Source: Kappaphycus alvarezii (Eukaryota; Rhodophyta; Florideophyceae; Gigartinales; Solieriaceae). Taken from it: a stretch of 64,000 bases of DNA. The translations under genes were made by a program, and so were the position numbers. The notes under the pieces were generated by a model. The model did no database searches. It saw nothing but the letters and a program-made list of their open reading frames with translations, and was not told the DNA's origin. The DNA lies in the NCBI GenBank assembly GCA_002205965.3, contig NADL03000507.1, positions 108,419 through 172,418 of the forward strand. Reading direction: 5' to 3'. This document shows positions 25,956 through 37,205 of the stretch, in pieces. Numbering within the stretch: position 1 is the stretch's first letter; each line of letters starts with the position of its first letter.

Positions 25956-28259
25956 TTACGCCAAACTATGATGGGGTCCATTGATGACCGGATCCCACAC
26001 TCCACCTTTCCCCTCCGTGAACTGAGCACCATCACTTTCAGAACACACCCTCACTGCAGCGTTCGGAATAAAGTCCTTCAGTCGTTCTAGTGCTCCACTC
26101 TTGAAGTTACCGTAGATTTCCAAGCCGCGCAACGATATGCACCACGTCATAACGCAATCAAGCGCTTCATCGGTCAAATTCTTAGTCCGGTCAATCAGAG
26201 CAAGGTACAGGAACCGGTGACCCCTTTGGCCGCATAGAACCTTCACACCGAGATCTGTCAAATACATGTTCCCTCCCAACAAAAGATCATCCAACTTCGG
26301 AAACACTCCAAGCTGGCGCATAACATCTTGAGAAACTTGTTGCAAGCCGAACAGATGCAGTCTCCGCAGACTTGGCAGATTCCCTAGCGCCACAATACCA
26401 TCTAGGCTTAGATTCTTGCATCCCACCAACTCCAAAGATTGCACGGTAGACGCGGCACAGGACAAATGAATCGTGGTCCGATTCGAGATCGGAAAATCTT
26501 GAATTGTCTTGAAAAGGATGTGCTTCAAGCGCAACGCGCAGCTTAAATGTGATGCCGTCTCACATGTAATATTTGCGCAGTCGGAGATTTGAACCAGCTC
26601 CAACATCTCGCACGCGTTCACTAGTTGGCGAATCGAATAATCTGAAATGCGTGCCATTCTCACCAACCGCAATTTCCGTATGGTCGCCTTCGCCGGCCCG
26701 GTGCACAACGCTGAAATCGTCGGGTTGCCCACCTGCGGCAATAGCTCAAGATGCAAGGACTTCAGCCTTTTCAAAGATGACAAAATTTGCTTCATTGGCA
26801 TATCTCTAATGCGAGGGCATGCAATCAGCGTGAGAGACTCTAGTTCACTCATCTGTGCCAGAGGAGTGATGCCAACTTTGGTGATATGGCGTGCACGTAG
26901 CAAAAGAAACACTTTCAACGAGAACATCGCGTTCAGTGCGGAAGCCAACTCATCATCCGTGAGGGTAACCTCGTACCAGTTATTTCGCTGCTGATTGGCG
27001 TTTTGGCCTTCTAGTGTGGTATTACCCTCACTAGGTTGACTGTTTGCAACCGCAGGGGCTGCACCCACCCCGGCCACATGTCCGGCCGGAAGTAGGGGCG
27101 GGAGCTGATTCGTGCTGTGAACGAGGTTTGCCACCTCCGCAGGGCCTGGAAGTGCGGAAGAGCTACCCGTATTGGGCGAGGTTGATGAACTGGCAGCAGG
27201 CCCCGTCTGGGGGAGGGTTGCAGTTTGCACCGGAGTTTCAGCAGAGTGCACATCCATGTGATCGGGGGGCACATTGGGCATTTGCGGACCATTGGTGTGC
27301 GGCTGAAGGGGACCAGCTGGATTTCCGGAGGGATTGCCGTGGCTTGGAGCATTGTTCCCGGTGGGAGGACCAGAAGCAGATTCGTTGTTTCCAGGAGGGT
27401 GCAGGTGGTCCTGGGAAGGGTTTCCATCGACGTTGTGGATGACACTGAAGATGGTTTGGTGAACCTCATTCATGACGTGGGCGATATCCATGGGTACCTC
27501 TTCGTTTGCATCATCTTGGCCTTGCAGCGGTACGGGATTCGGAGTTGGACCAGGAGGAGCAAACATCGTTGCTGCGTCTTGCTGAGAGGGCCCCACGTTT
27601 TGAGTATTAGGATGACCGCCCAGGATCTGAACAAGTGCGGCATCTTGTTGAAGGTGAGGATCCGGAAGCAAGGGTTGCTGGGGAACCTCCTCTGGAGAGT
27701 TCTGGGCACCTGGGTTGGTCACAGGCGTGTGGATGAGATTGTTCATCGGATGAAAAGGATTCTGAGGAGATGGTATCCCACGTCTCTGCCAGCTGCGCCT
27801 ATTAGGGGGCAAGCGTATTGCAAGATGAGTGATGTCGGGGCCAAAAGTGGTAGCGAGACGAATCAAGGATGCCGTAGTGACGCCATTGTCAAAATAAATA
27901 TCGATATGGCGAATGGGCCTGTTCAAGCCATCAAATCGGGCAAAGAGGAGGAAAAGATCCTTGTCGGTGAGTTCCGTGTCCGGAGATATGTGAAAACGAC
28001 GGATGGAGTAACACGGGTCCAAGAGTTTCCAATTGTTGTCCGCCAAAACTTTTGCGGAAGGCCCTCTCAAGAGGACGGAAGAGACGTTTCGAAGGAATAC
28101 ACGACGAAAAGTGGTGGAGACGGAGGTGTAATACCAGTCGGCCAGATTAGTGCAAGGAGTGGGGCCTGAGTCTCTTCGGGCAGCGTCGGTGGCGAAACGA
28201 AGAACATGGGCAAGAAGATCATCGGGAAGCTGAGCGATGGTGATCGGCGGGGGAGACAT
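25956..28259 (-). CDS. F-box / leucine-rich-repeat protein
   Basis: 767 residues without interruption. Residues 7-45 (TIAQLPDDLLAHVLRFA and following) form an F-box, which binds SKP1 in an SCF ubiquitin ligase. Residues 70-155 resemble a first repeat or cap. Residues about 170-440 are a low-complexity linker rich in Pro, Asn, Gln and Gly. From 445 to about 735 at least nine leucine-rich repeats of the cysteine-containing type are visible (L-x-L-x-x-C/N spacing, such as LESLTLIACPRI and VQSLELVGCKNLS). Such proteins recruit substrates for ubiquitination in cytosol or nucleus; the substrate is unknown. The start ATG immediately precedes the F-box. No intron is needed. It converges with enolase. 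Confidence 0.85.
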   Translation of the reverse strand: MSPPPITIAQLPDDLLAHVLRFATDAARRDSGPTPCTNLADWYYTSVSTTFRRVFLRNVSSVLLRGPSAKVLADNNWKLLDPCYSIRRFHISPDTELTDKDLFLLFARFDGLNRPIRHIDIYFDNGVTTASLIRLATTFGPDITHLAIRLPPNRRSWQRRGIPSPQNPFHPMNNLIHTPVTNPGAQNSPEEVPQQPLLPDPHLQQDAALVQILGGHPNTQNVGPSQQDAATMFAPPGPTPNPVPLQGQDDANEEVPMDIAHVMNEVHQTIFSVIHNVDGNPSQDHLHPPGNNESASGPPTGNNAPSHGNPSGNPAGPLQPHTNGPQMPNVPPDHMDVHSAETPVQTATLPQTGPAASSSTSPNTGSSSALPGPAEVANLVHSTNQLPPLLPAGHVAGVGAAPAVANSQPSEGNTTLEGQNANQQRNNWYEVTLTDDELASALNAMFSLKVFLLLRARHITKVGITPLAQMSELESLTLIACPRIRDMPMKQILSSLKRLKSLHLELLPQVGNPTISALCTGPAKATIRKLRLVRMARISDYSIRQLVNACEMLELVQISDCANITCETASHLSCALRLKHILFKTIQDFPISNRTTIHLSCAASTVQSLELVGCKNLSLDGIVALGNLPSLRRLHLFGLQQVSQDVMRQLGVFPKLDDLLLGGNMYLTDLGVKVLCGQRGHRFLYLALIDRTKNLTDEALDCVMTWCISLRGLEIYGNFKSGALERLKDFIPNAAVRVCSESDGAQFTEGKGGVWDPVINGPHHSLA

Positions 28260-29740
28260 CGTGGCAAGGGAACCCTAGCGACGATGTCTTGCAAAGTTGT
28301 TGATCGGAAGGGGGGGGATGAAGGGGCTGATCAAGATAGGTGTTGCGGCAAGGCCAGGTACCCAGTACAACTACGAGGGCGGAGAAAGAGGATGCGCCTC
28401 TGATGACTAGACACGGCTTAAAACGAAACACCTCGTGTCAAACACATGCATGTGTACCGCAGCATCGCCGAGGATTTTCGCGGATACGACGTACTCGTGT
28501 ACACGTCTTTAAATCGTAACCGCTTCCAATTACATCAGGGTGCACATTAAGCAAAACTGTAAAGCGAACTGTCAATTAGGTTACCTTAGTTGCCTCGTAG
28601 GCGCGTGGCACGCAGATTGTACAAATTTGTATTTTAATTGTTTGTTGCACTGCCTGCCCCGCGAAATATTGTACTGTACAAAAATTCACGGCCCTGGTAT
28701 TTCAAATATTAAAATATTAAACAGTTTACTAATTATTAAACAGTTTCATAAATTATAATTTTATTAAACTGTTCAATTATACTTTACTGTACCCGCGCTA
28801 CCCAATACGGGGAACTGGGACCTTAAAGATTTAATTGGGCCGGCTACCCAACGCGACGTACTGTACGTACCGTATGTACAGTACATACAGTGTCTACAGT
28901 GCGGAACATTACAGTAATGTACAATACTGTATGTACTGTACTGTACTCAACTGATAATGGCCATAGGGAAAACAGACATTCTTTACAGTAGCTTCTGTAC
29001 ATTAGCCACTCAGGGTAAGGTATAGGGACTGAGAAGAGTTTTACGGTACCTATTACACGTGTAGCTTGGTTTCATTTCATCTTCCCCGACTCAAAAGTTT
29101 TGCTTACACTCTTCTCTACGCTATCGAAAGCTGCGCGGGCGCCTACAGACGTTGCTAGGCAGGTTGCCACACGAGCCATGGAGATCTTCGGGCCGGTGCG
29201 ATCCGTCCTTATGGAAGGACACGCTGCGGCGACAGGTTTCGTCCGACGCAGCATGCCGTATGGCTGGACTCACACCAGACCTGTGAGGTTGTCCCGCCTG
29301 CGTCTGCCTCATCTTGAGACTAAGTCTTCGGAAAATAGCCGTTCTACATCCCTACTGATTATGGCATCCCAATTTCCACCCTCCCTTAGCGCGGGCGCCG
29401 TACCTGTGTCCGCTCGCATATCTTTGCGATGACACAACCATGACTCATGACATCTCACAGAACCGTTGTCGTCAACGGCTACTTTGAGTGGATTGTCGTA
29501 ACGCGCCCTCAGCGCACGTGGGACGATCTGGGAAAGGTGTGTAAGTACGGTTCTTCCAGTCGAACGGTGTTTACAAAGTTCGCTGTTTCCTATTGCTTTT
29601 CAACGTACTGTCCTTGTTACAGTCTTCGAAGGAACGTGGTCTGCGCAGTCCTGTCAGTACGTCGTCAACTTCGTCCGAAGTTTTCTTCGATGGGGTTGTC
29701 GTCGTCTGTAAGCGGTAATGCTTGCACTGGAAGGAAAGAA
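28260..29740. other. Gene-free stretch upstream of the F-box gene
   Basis: No recognised coding sequence. Near 28700-28790 an AT-rich block has two direct copies and one inverted copy of an ATTAAACAGTTT-like word. A GTAC-palindrome cluster lies at 28855-28946. Confidence 0.5.
28855..28946. repeat. GTAC palindromic repeat cluster
   Basis: Words such as GTACTGTACGTACCGTATGTAC, ATTACAGTAATGTAC and GTATGTACTGTACTGTAC are packed into 90 bp. Confidence 0.65.
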
Positions 29741-29945
29741 GTTTAATGCATTCAGTATCTACAGGGGACAGCGCACGTCCTTACTATACGGCTAAGATCT
29801 AACCGGATGTACCTCGTCGTCTATGCCCATCGCGGCTCGGGACAGGATAGCTTGAGCGATGGATGACCTGAGGGTGCAACTCAGTCGCTGGTAGATGCGG
29901 CGGCGGATAACTCCAGGTGTCGAGTGACACTTGGACGCGATCTAA
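29741..29945 (-). mobile_element. 5'-truncated LINE copy (restriction-like-endonuclease family)
   Basis: On the minus strand these 205 bp match the last coding part and 3' tail of the LINE ending at 36750: the segment from CGCGTCCAAGTGTCACTCGACA through CTACCAGCGACTGAGTTGC to the TAGATCTTA..CGTATAGT tail and the terminal TAGATACTGAA.GCATTAAAC. Truncation at the 5' side is the normal result of target-primed reverse transcription. Confidence 0.85.
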
Positions 29946-30247
29946 ATTCAAGCTGTCTTTATCTCGTATTTACACCGCAGAATTTTCTTCTGGTCCCCCT
30001 TTGTTTTTGTCGGACTGGGTGGATGGTTCAGCCGTCGCTTGAAGATGTTTCTAGTCTAGTTTAACCTACATCCTCTATGGTTCAGGTTTTTGAGCACATT
30101 AAAAGATTCACTCCCCCTATCGGAGCGGCCTTTACAGTAATGCTCTAGTATCATCCCTCGGCGGTGTGAGGCTTCCCTCGGCCCTTACCTGACTAGTCGG
30201 TGTGGTGAACATTCATTTGAACTCCTGACTAATAAAAGCCGCCTTTA
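29946..30247. other. No gene recognised
   Basis: About 300 bp between two LINE copies. A GAGCACATTAAAAGATTC word near 30092 resembles one near 1218. Confidence 0.4.
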
Positions 30248-33200
30248 CAGCAACTCAACACCAAATTCGACGCCCAGAGCGCCGCCCTTAAGGAGCAACT
30301 TCATCGCCAAGCAAATGAAACTAAGGCCCTTGTGAAGGCCTCCCAAGAAAGGTTATCGTCCCACATCACTGCGTCCGTAGCCGCTCTCAAGCCGGCAGCA
30401 GCAGACGTTCAAGACACCCCCCACCAAATCTCACCAACGTCACCTCCTACTCCAGAGACGGAACCACCACATTACCCCACAACCCCACCGTGGCTCAGGA
30501 ACCGCGCCCCCGTCCTGCCCCCCCCTACCGATCTCAAAGACGGTCTAAACGACCGTCCTCCAAAAGATGGCCAGCGCCAACATCTGTCGCCCTCCTCTAC
30601 CATACCACCCGTTGTCCCTCCCCCCCCCATGACAGCAGCGAAGGCCGCGATAGGAACATTGGCCTCCTGCATCTCCTGGCCGCCGTCAGAGCTTCATGGA
30701 TCCACAGTGCAGAGCGCTCCATCAACTTCAGCACTCAACATCAGTTCCGCATGTTACTCACGAAATTGGAAGCGGCTTTTACAATCCAGTACTCAAGAGT
30801 CCATCACACGCACACCAATGCCTCCCCAGCACCCCCGCCCACATAGCCCAACACAACATGCATCCCCCGTCAAACTTCCCCATTCAACACCCAGCCACGC
30901 GATCACCGGAACACCCACCCCCACACAAGAAGAGACACCAGGACCCCCCACAGATCACTGATCCCGGTACCGCCATGGCCCCTAAACGCCTATCCCACAA
31001 TGGACTCGTTGACCCCCGGATTGACAAATTAGGGAGCTCAATAGAATACCTGTGGCCTCGCAACCTCCTTAACATCCTTCCACACACGTCTCACCACCGC
31101 CAACCCAAACATACTCATCGTCACGGAGACCCGTACCGACGCAGCGCAACTACTGTGCCTTGTCTGGCCCCCAGACAATCGCCTCACAGATCCAGCCACG
31201 CTGCACCACCATCAACGCCCCCCCCCCACGGCGGCGTTGCAATCGCCGAACGGCCCGGACTAAGTACTATCATTCACCAAGTCTGCAACAGCTTCCATCC
31301 CCCTACCAATTCAATCCTACAAATCCTCACACTCAAATTGAACCCATCTGCCCCAAGTCTCCGGAGCCTACGTCAGCCCGAAATTCCCAGCTCAATCGGT
31401 CAGAGCTTTAGTCAACGACGTCATCCGCGATTCTCCACCGCATGCAATCTTAGCCGGCGATCTGAACGCGCGATCCCCTCTCTGGGACACTTTAGTCAAC
31501 CCAAGGGGATGCACGCCTTTGAGAGCAGTCCAGGATACACGGTTCAAGATATTCGCGTCTACCCAACCATTATTGCACCCACTAAGTGCACTAGGCTTAA
31601 GCAACCCAGATATCCTCATTTCTTCCGAGCCCCTAAATTGCGCTGCCCTCTCTGACGGTTGCACTAGCTGTTCAGATCACTTCTCTGTCATAGCGACCTT
31701 CACCTTCACCCTCCTTAGCAACACCAAGCCGACCCAGGGAAGTATAGCAAAGTCAATGCTTTCCACGCCAAGGTACCGGCAGGGAGCAGCGGCAACCTAT
31801 GAACACTCCTTGCCACCACTCGTAGCCGCGCTTTCCAACTGCACTGCGATTAAGGCCCCTGCCATCTATGAACGCGTCGCGCGCGCCATCACCGACCTAT
31901 GGCAAGTGATCGCAAATCGCCGATCCCGGCGATTCAAACCGTTCTGATACTCATTGGATGCGCTAGCTGCTAAGCAAAACAAGGCATGCAAGAAAACGAA
32001 ACGTACTGGAATATGTGCGGATTACCTCGAGTTCAAAAGACTACAGGCCGTCGTCCGGCGACAAGCCCGAAGAGAGAAACGATGGTTTCAAAAGCGAACC
32101 TCGCCCCGCCTCACCGACCTGCCTAAAAAACAATTTACCAAGGCAATAGCAAGTGGTCGACGCTAGACCGCCAGAAGGAAAGCGGACCATCTACGCAACG
32201 GACGCCAGCTCTCCCCACGGGACTTCACTATCTTCATGAGCACCGCCCATAACCAAGAACAACCCCCGATACAAATACAGAGCGTCATTCTCCCGCCGGC
32301 GGTTAAACAACATATCCTCAACTACATTTGCTCCGCGCCACTCGGAAAAGCGGTGGGTAATGACGGGGTACACATCGAGATGATAAAGATAGCCCGTCCT
32401 CTTCGCCACTCTGCTCTACACATGGTGGACGACAATCGGCCGAACTCATCAGTACCTCCATAACTGGGCCACAGGCCTCCTGATGCCGGTCCACAAACAC
32501 GGAGATCAACATACTCCAGCGAACTGCCGCCTTATTTGCCTCTTATCTCACTGCAGGAAAGCCATTGGAGGAGGTCTTGCCTCCTTCCTAGCCGACCTCA
32601 CAGACCTCCACCCAATGCAGTTTGGCTCCCAAAGAAGAATAGCCCCCTCGAGGCCATCATCGCCACGGAAGCAGCCATATGACAAAGGGACCGCCGGCTC
32701 ACCGCCCTGGATATGCTCAAGGCCTAGGACCGGTTCAACCGCTAACTGCTCCTACAGGACTGCGGAAGCATGTTTCCGCACACAGAAACAGCCATGATAA
32801 GAGCATGCCTCCTCCCCCTCACGGTCCGGAAAAGAGGCGATTGCACCCTCACAACAGCGGCTATCCGCCTCCTCACTCAAAGTTCCCCTCTCTCCCCGAT
32901 TCTTTTCACTGTCTTCATCACTAGCCTTCTCGAGGCCCTGCCTGCCACCACAATCCCCTTTTCCCTCCTACTTCCATGCAAACTATTCGCAGACGACGTC
33001 CTCCTCCACTCCCACGACCCTTCTCTCATCTAGACTCTCCTCGACGAATGTCAAAGCTGGGCATCCGCCAGACGCATGAAGTGGGCACCCAATAAGTGCA
33101 CAGTGTTCACCCAGGACCCGGCCCACCCACGTCTACCACTCACAATGCAATCGACGGTAATCCCTTTATCTGACAAGGCCCCTCACCAAGGGATCACAAT

Positions 33201-33785
33201 CACCCCCCTAAGGGTACACCGCGACGGGACCATCAACAGGGCACATCATACTCAACAAGGCACCTGTTCACTCCTACACGCAACGCCTCTCACTTCTGAC
33301 ATGGCCCCGCCCAACCTGGCCACGTCCTCCATCCGTTCTTAGGTACCTAAACGGAGCTATCCTGCTGCGCGACCTCGAAGACCTCCACCGCGCCGACCTC
33401 TCCATCTAGTGGCAGCTCTTTGCATCCTATTTACGCTGGAGAGGTACTTTCAACACCACCCACTTATCTCACCTACGAGCCATATTCTAAATCCTGGATC
33501 TCACCACTCTGCTCCAATGACAGGCCTCAAACTTCCTCTCCAACCTCCAAGGCAACCAGAAGACTGCGGCAGCCCGCACGCTGCACTACATCACAACTTA
33601 CGGAGCAAACTCGGTACTCTCCAAAACCCTCACCTCCCCTCCCTTGGCGCACCCATCCCACCTTTACGTATCGCCTGGAACACCACCAATTGCCCCTCAT
33701 GCCGCCGCCAACGTTGCTTCTCACCCCGTCACGCACCCGCCACGACACGAATTGGATTTTTCCCTTCTTTCCTCACATTATCCGG
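30248..33785 (+). pseudogene. LINE with APE-type endonuclease and reverse transcriptase, decayed
   Basis: Fragments in canonical order. ORF1-like, 30248-30640: a helical Gln/Lys/Glu segment and a Pro-rich region. Endonuclease, about 31100-31720: ILIVTETRT with the catalytic Glu, ILAGDLNARSPLWD, NPDILIS and CSDHFSVIA, the signature of apurinic/apyrimidinic-type endonucleases of L1/I/Tad-like LINEs. Reverse transcriptase, about 32330-33030: GKAVGNDGVHIEMIKIA, MPVHKHGDQHTPANCR, SPLSPILFTVFI and FADDVLLHSH with the catalytic Asp pair. A CPSC motif near 33695 may be a C-terminal zinc knuckle. Many stops and shifts separate these pieces. Confidence 0.85.
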
Positions 33786-33870
33786 TTAGTTCTTAGCCGT
33801 ATAGTCAGTCCTGCAGTGTACACGATAGATACTCAATGAAGTAAAGTTTCACCGGACACCCGTTCTACTG
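33786..33870 (+). repeat. LINE-type 3' tail
   Basis: Starts with CCGGTTAGTTCTTAGCCGTATAGTC, closely resembling the tail of the LINE ending at 36750, and continues with ACACCCGTTCTACTGATGCC, a word also present at 39713-39732. Lies at the junction between the two LINE bodies. Confidence 0.65.
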
Positions 33871-36750
33871 ATGCCATAAAGTTATCATCGGTCCTCCGTC
33901 GCTGCCTTCGAGGAGAGCGCGGATGTCGGGACCCCAAGAGCCAACGGATCGCCCTCCGAGAGCGCCTCCGTCGTGCGCACACGGGCTCACAGTGGGGAGC
34001 ACTATGGGCCGAAGCTCTCGCAGCACACCAAGCACGGCTTGAATGGTGGGAACGAAACATGCTGTATGCCCCAACGGTCCCCGGCGACATCGGGCGCGCC
34101 CGTCGTGCAGAGGCCCTTTGCGCCGATGCGCGATACGGTAAGGCCATGCGCGCCCTCCACAATGGCCCGCTCGCCGACGTCAACGACCCGGCGACGATTC
34201 AGCGGCTCAGGGATCTGCACCCGACCCCGCCGCGCCCTGTCTCGCCGCTCCCGGGAAGGACGACTCCCGCCGCCCCCGTGCATCACTGAGGCCGCTGTGG
34301 AACACGCGGTACGCGGCGTCCCGCGGGACACCACCGCCGGACCCGAACGAACGCCGTCCCGCTGGTTCCACCTCTTGGTTGAGACTCGCGTCAGTCCTGA
34401 GGCCGGCGTGACCGGTCTGCGTGTCCTGACACAGCTCGTTTCCCGGCTCGCACGGGGGGGAACTCCCGGACGCTGTACTCCCCCTCGTGGCAGCGGCGAC
34501 GCTCCTCCCGCTTCAGCCGACTCCCGACAAGGTCCGCCCGATCGCCATCGGGTCTGTGCTTCGCAGGATAGTGACGAAGGCACTGCTCCCCGCCGCAATA
34601 GCCGATTCACACTCGGTTCTGTCGCCGCATCAGACGGCCAAAAGTGTTAAAGCCGGGTTGGACTCTATTGTCCACGACACCCGCACGACACTACGCCGCT
34701 TCTCCGCCACCCCGAACGTCGCCACGGTCCTCATAGACGCCAACAACGCCTTTAACCGCGTTGATCGGCAGTCTATGCTGGACCACCTACCAATGCTCGC
34801 CCCCTCGCTAGCCCGCTTCGCAAACATGATCTATGGCCAAATGCAACCGCCATTGCTTGTCCCGAACAAGGATCGCACCGTCATACCAAGTGCCCAGGGC
34901 ACCCAACAGGGTGACCCGGCCAGCATGTTGTGGTTCTCGCTAACGATTCAACCCCTCATCCGTCGGGTTGCTGAGATCCCCAACATTGCTCTCTGCCAAT
35001 GGTACGCCGATGACGGCACGATCGTCGGGAACCTTGGCGCCATCCGTCAGGCGCTCCGGCTCCTTGCCCGAGATGGTCCCACGGTTGGGTTCCACGTCAA
35101 CCAACGGAAGACACGCATACATTGGCCTCACGTCATGCCGCCGGATCGAGCAGCCCTCTTAGCGGAATTCCCTCGCGCAGAATGCTCGCGGGACGGCTTT
35201 CCGCTTCTAGGGGCCCCCATTGGGAACAAAACGTTCACGGAGAGTTTTCTCCGGTCTAAGATTGCTCAGTGCCGCCGTACCCTGGACCGCCTCCTGCTGG
35301 TCCGCGACGCCCGCGCCCGGTTCCACATGCACCGGATCTGTGCCTCTGCATGCCTCCTATCGCATGCATTCAAGCTCTCAGATCCGCGCTTAGCAGAGTC
35401 CGCCGCAGAAGAATTTGATGATCTACAACAGTCATCATATGAAAAGTTACACGGCATAGCTCTCACGGACCGAGCCTGGGACCAAGTGTGCCTCCCCATG
35501 CACCTCGGAGGCCAGGGCTTCGAAAGCATCGCCTCGTGCCTCCACGGCGCTGCCGCCGCCAGCATCATTGATGCTGCGCCCGCACGGCAGCGAACTTCCG
35601 CATACGCCACGCCGCGTGCTTGTGCACTAGCTTCTGGCCGCTACCGCGGCGACCAGTCCTTCCTCCTCCGTCAGGCTGGGCCTTCTCTCCGCCGTTTCGC
35701 CCTCTCCATCCTCGGAATAGTCGACCTTTCCACCCTTGACCCTCCAACTCTAGCTGCTTCACCCACCAACACACTAACCCTTCTCAAACGGGTCCAGCAA
35801 GAGGCGCGGGCAAGAGTACATTGGCACGACGACTCCTGGGAGAATGCCCCAAACTCGACCGCCCATAGCGACGCCGACATTCGACATCGCATCCGTGGCC
35901 TAGCGTTCCGCCGCAGCCCCGCTGCGGCGTTTCTCTTCGCTCACCCCACGGCAGCTACAAAGGTCCACACTACACACTGGCAGACCATGCTCCGCCGTCA
36001 CCTCGGACTGCCAGTGTATGATGACTCCATGGCCCTCAACTGCCACCACTGTGACCACCCCTTGGACACCCTCGGGGATCACGCCGCCGACCTCTGCTGC
36101 CCTGGTTTCGGCCGTCGTCACCGCCACAACTCGCTCTGTAATGCGATTGCGACGCACGTTACCCGCGCCGCGGGTCTGGATACTCGGCAAGAGGTTCCCT
36201 TCCTCGTCCCGGGCACTGAGCTCCGGCCCGCCGATATCCTTGTACGACCACCACCAACCCCGGAAGGCACAACGTTGCGCCCCATTGCCTGTGACATCAC
36301 CGTCGTTTCACCGTTCAAGGCCGCAGTTTGCACCAAGGCGACCCAGGTTGCCGGAGGCGCTGCTGAACTGGCGGCCCGCGACAAGGTTACAACCCTGGAA
36401 CGCAACATCGCCCGACGCCTCCCCGCTTCATCGACTGGCCCATCTTCTGCGCCTTACACGCCGAACTTCACGTTTCGACCTCTGGCGTTTGATTCCCTAG
36501 GTGCCCCTTCCCCTGGAACTATTGCATTCATCGAGGAGTTAGTTCTGCGGATCGCGTCCAAGTGTCACTCGACAGTTGGCATTGTCCGCCGCCGTATCTA
36601 CCAGCGACTGAGTTGCACCCTCTGGTCCTCCATCGCGGAAGCTATCCTGTCGCGAGCACCGATGCGCACGGACGACGAAGAATATCCGGTTAGATCTTAA
36701 CCGTATAGTTAGGACGTGCGCAGTCCACAGTAGATACTGAACGCATTAAA
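33870..36750 (+). mobile_element. LINE with zinc knuckle and restriction-like endonuclease
   Basis: A single long plus-strand coding region followed by a 50-bp tail ending GATACTGAACGCATTAAAC. The same tail, inverted, ends the truncated copy at 29741. The 5' end is not defined: the coding frame can be read back to about 33875, directly after another LINE tail, so this copy may be 5'-truncated. Confidence 0.8.
33875..36700 (+). pseudogene. LINE reverse transcriptase with C-terminal endonuclease, two frameshifts
   Basis: The frame begins near 33875 (LRRCLRGERGCRDPKSQR), shifts near 34280 and again at a G-run near 34453-34461, then runs uninterrupted for more than 700 residues to 36700. Reverse transcriptase: DKVRPIAIGSVLRRIV, DANNAFNRVDR, GTQQGDPA and YADDG (about residue 175 of the last segment) with the catalytic Asp pair. 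C-terminal: a CHHCDHPLDTLGDHAADLCC zinc knuckle with RRHRHN (about residue 518), then RPADI (578) and CDITVVSP (601) followed by Lys-containing helix, the spacing of a PD-(D/E)xK restriction-like endonuclease as in R2-type LINEs. It would nick the target and prime cDNA synthesis in the nucleus. Without the two shifts it would be coding-competent. Confidence 0.85.
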
Positions 36751-36912
36751 CTTCTTCTTTAGTGCCACGTGTCTTCTCGCTTGTAAGGTTACCATACAGC
36801 GGTTTTCAATTAAAACACCAATACTTAATTCCAAATTTTCACTCGATAAATGGCACATCAAAGAGAAAGGCATGACGCGTGACGGTAACGGAAAGAGGGA
36901 GGGAGGGAGGGG

Positions 36913-36947
36913 AAAGAGAGAGGCATGCCCGTTTGCTTGCACTCTAG
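36913..36947 (-). repeat. DIRS element A, left terminal repeat, part 1 (split by piggyBac)
   Basis: AAAGAGAGAGGCATG, then CGTTTGCTTGCACTCTAG, matches 44031-44063. The rest of this repeat continues at 39917 after the inserted transposon. Confidence 0.8.
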
Positions 36948-37205
36948 TGTCTATTGGACCATTGTCCTCATATGAGGACAACTTTTACCAACTATTTTTT
37001 TAAATACAACATTTTTTTAGCCGCCTTTTTTTAGTTCCCACGTACTCTATTAAACATGTAGATACTCGATCAAAACAAACTTTTCGAGAATTCCCACTCT
37101 GCTCAACGCAGGACCAACTTTGCCTGACGCGATACCCATCGATTATCCCCTCAATTTTCACAGAAATGGACCCACGAACCGTTCCAGGAAATCCCATTCA
37201 CTGCC

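Noticed and set aside
27225..28169. 314-residue plus-strand frame
   Set aside because: Lies antisense to the F-box gene, whose domain content is convincing; a shadow frame.
29447..29746. 99-residue frame next to a LINE fragment
   Set aside because: No motif and mixed composition; likely chance.
30696..31655. 319-residue Pro/His-rich frame
   Set aside because: Out of frame with the LINE endonuclease motifs that run through the same bases; composition reflects the C-rich strand.
36709..36981. 90-residue minus-strand frame
   Set aside because: Spans the LINE tail, the DIRS repeat and the piggyBac end, so it is an accidental frame across element junctions.
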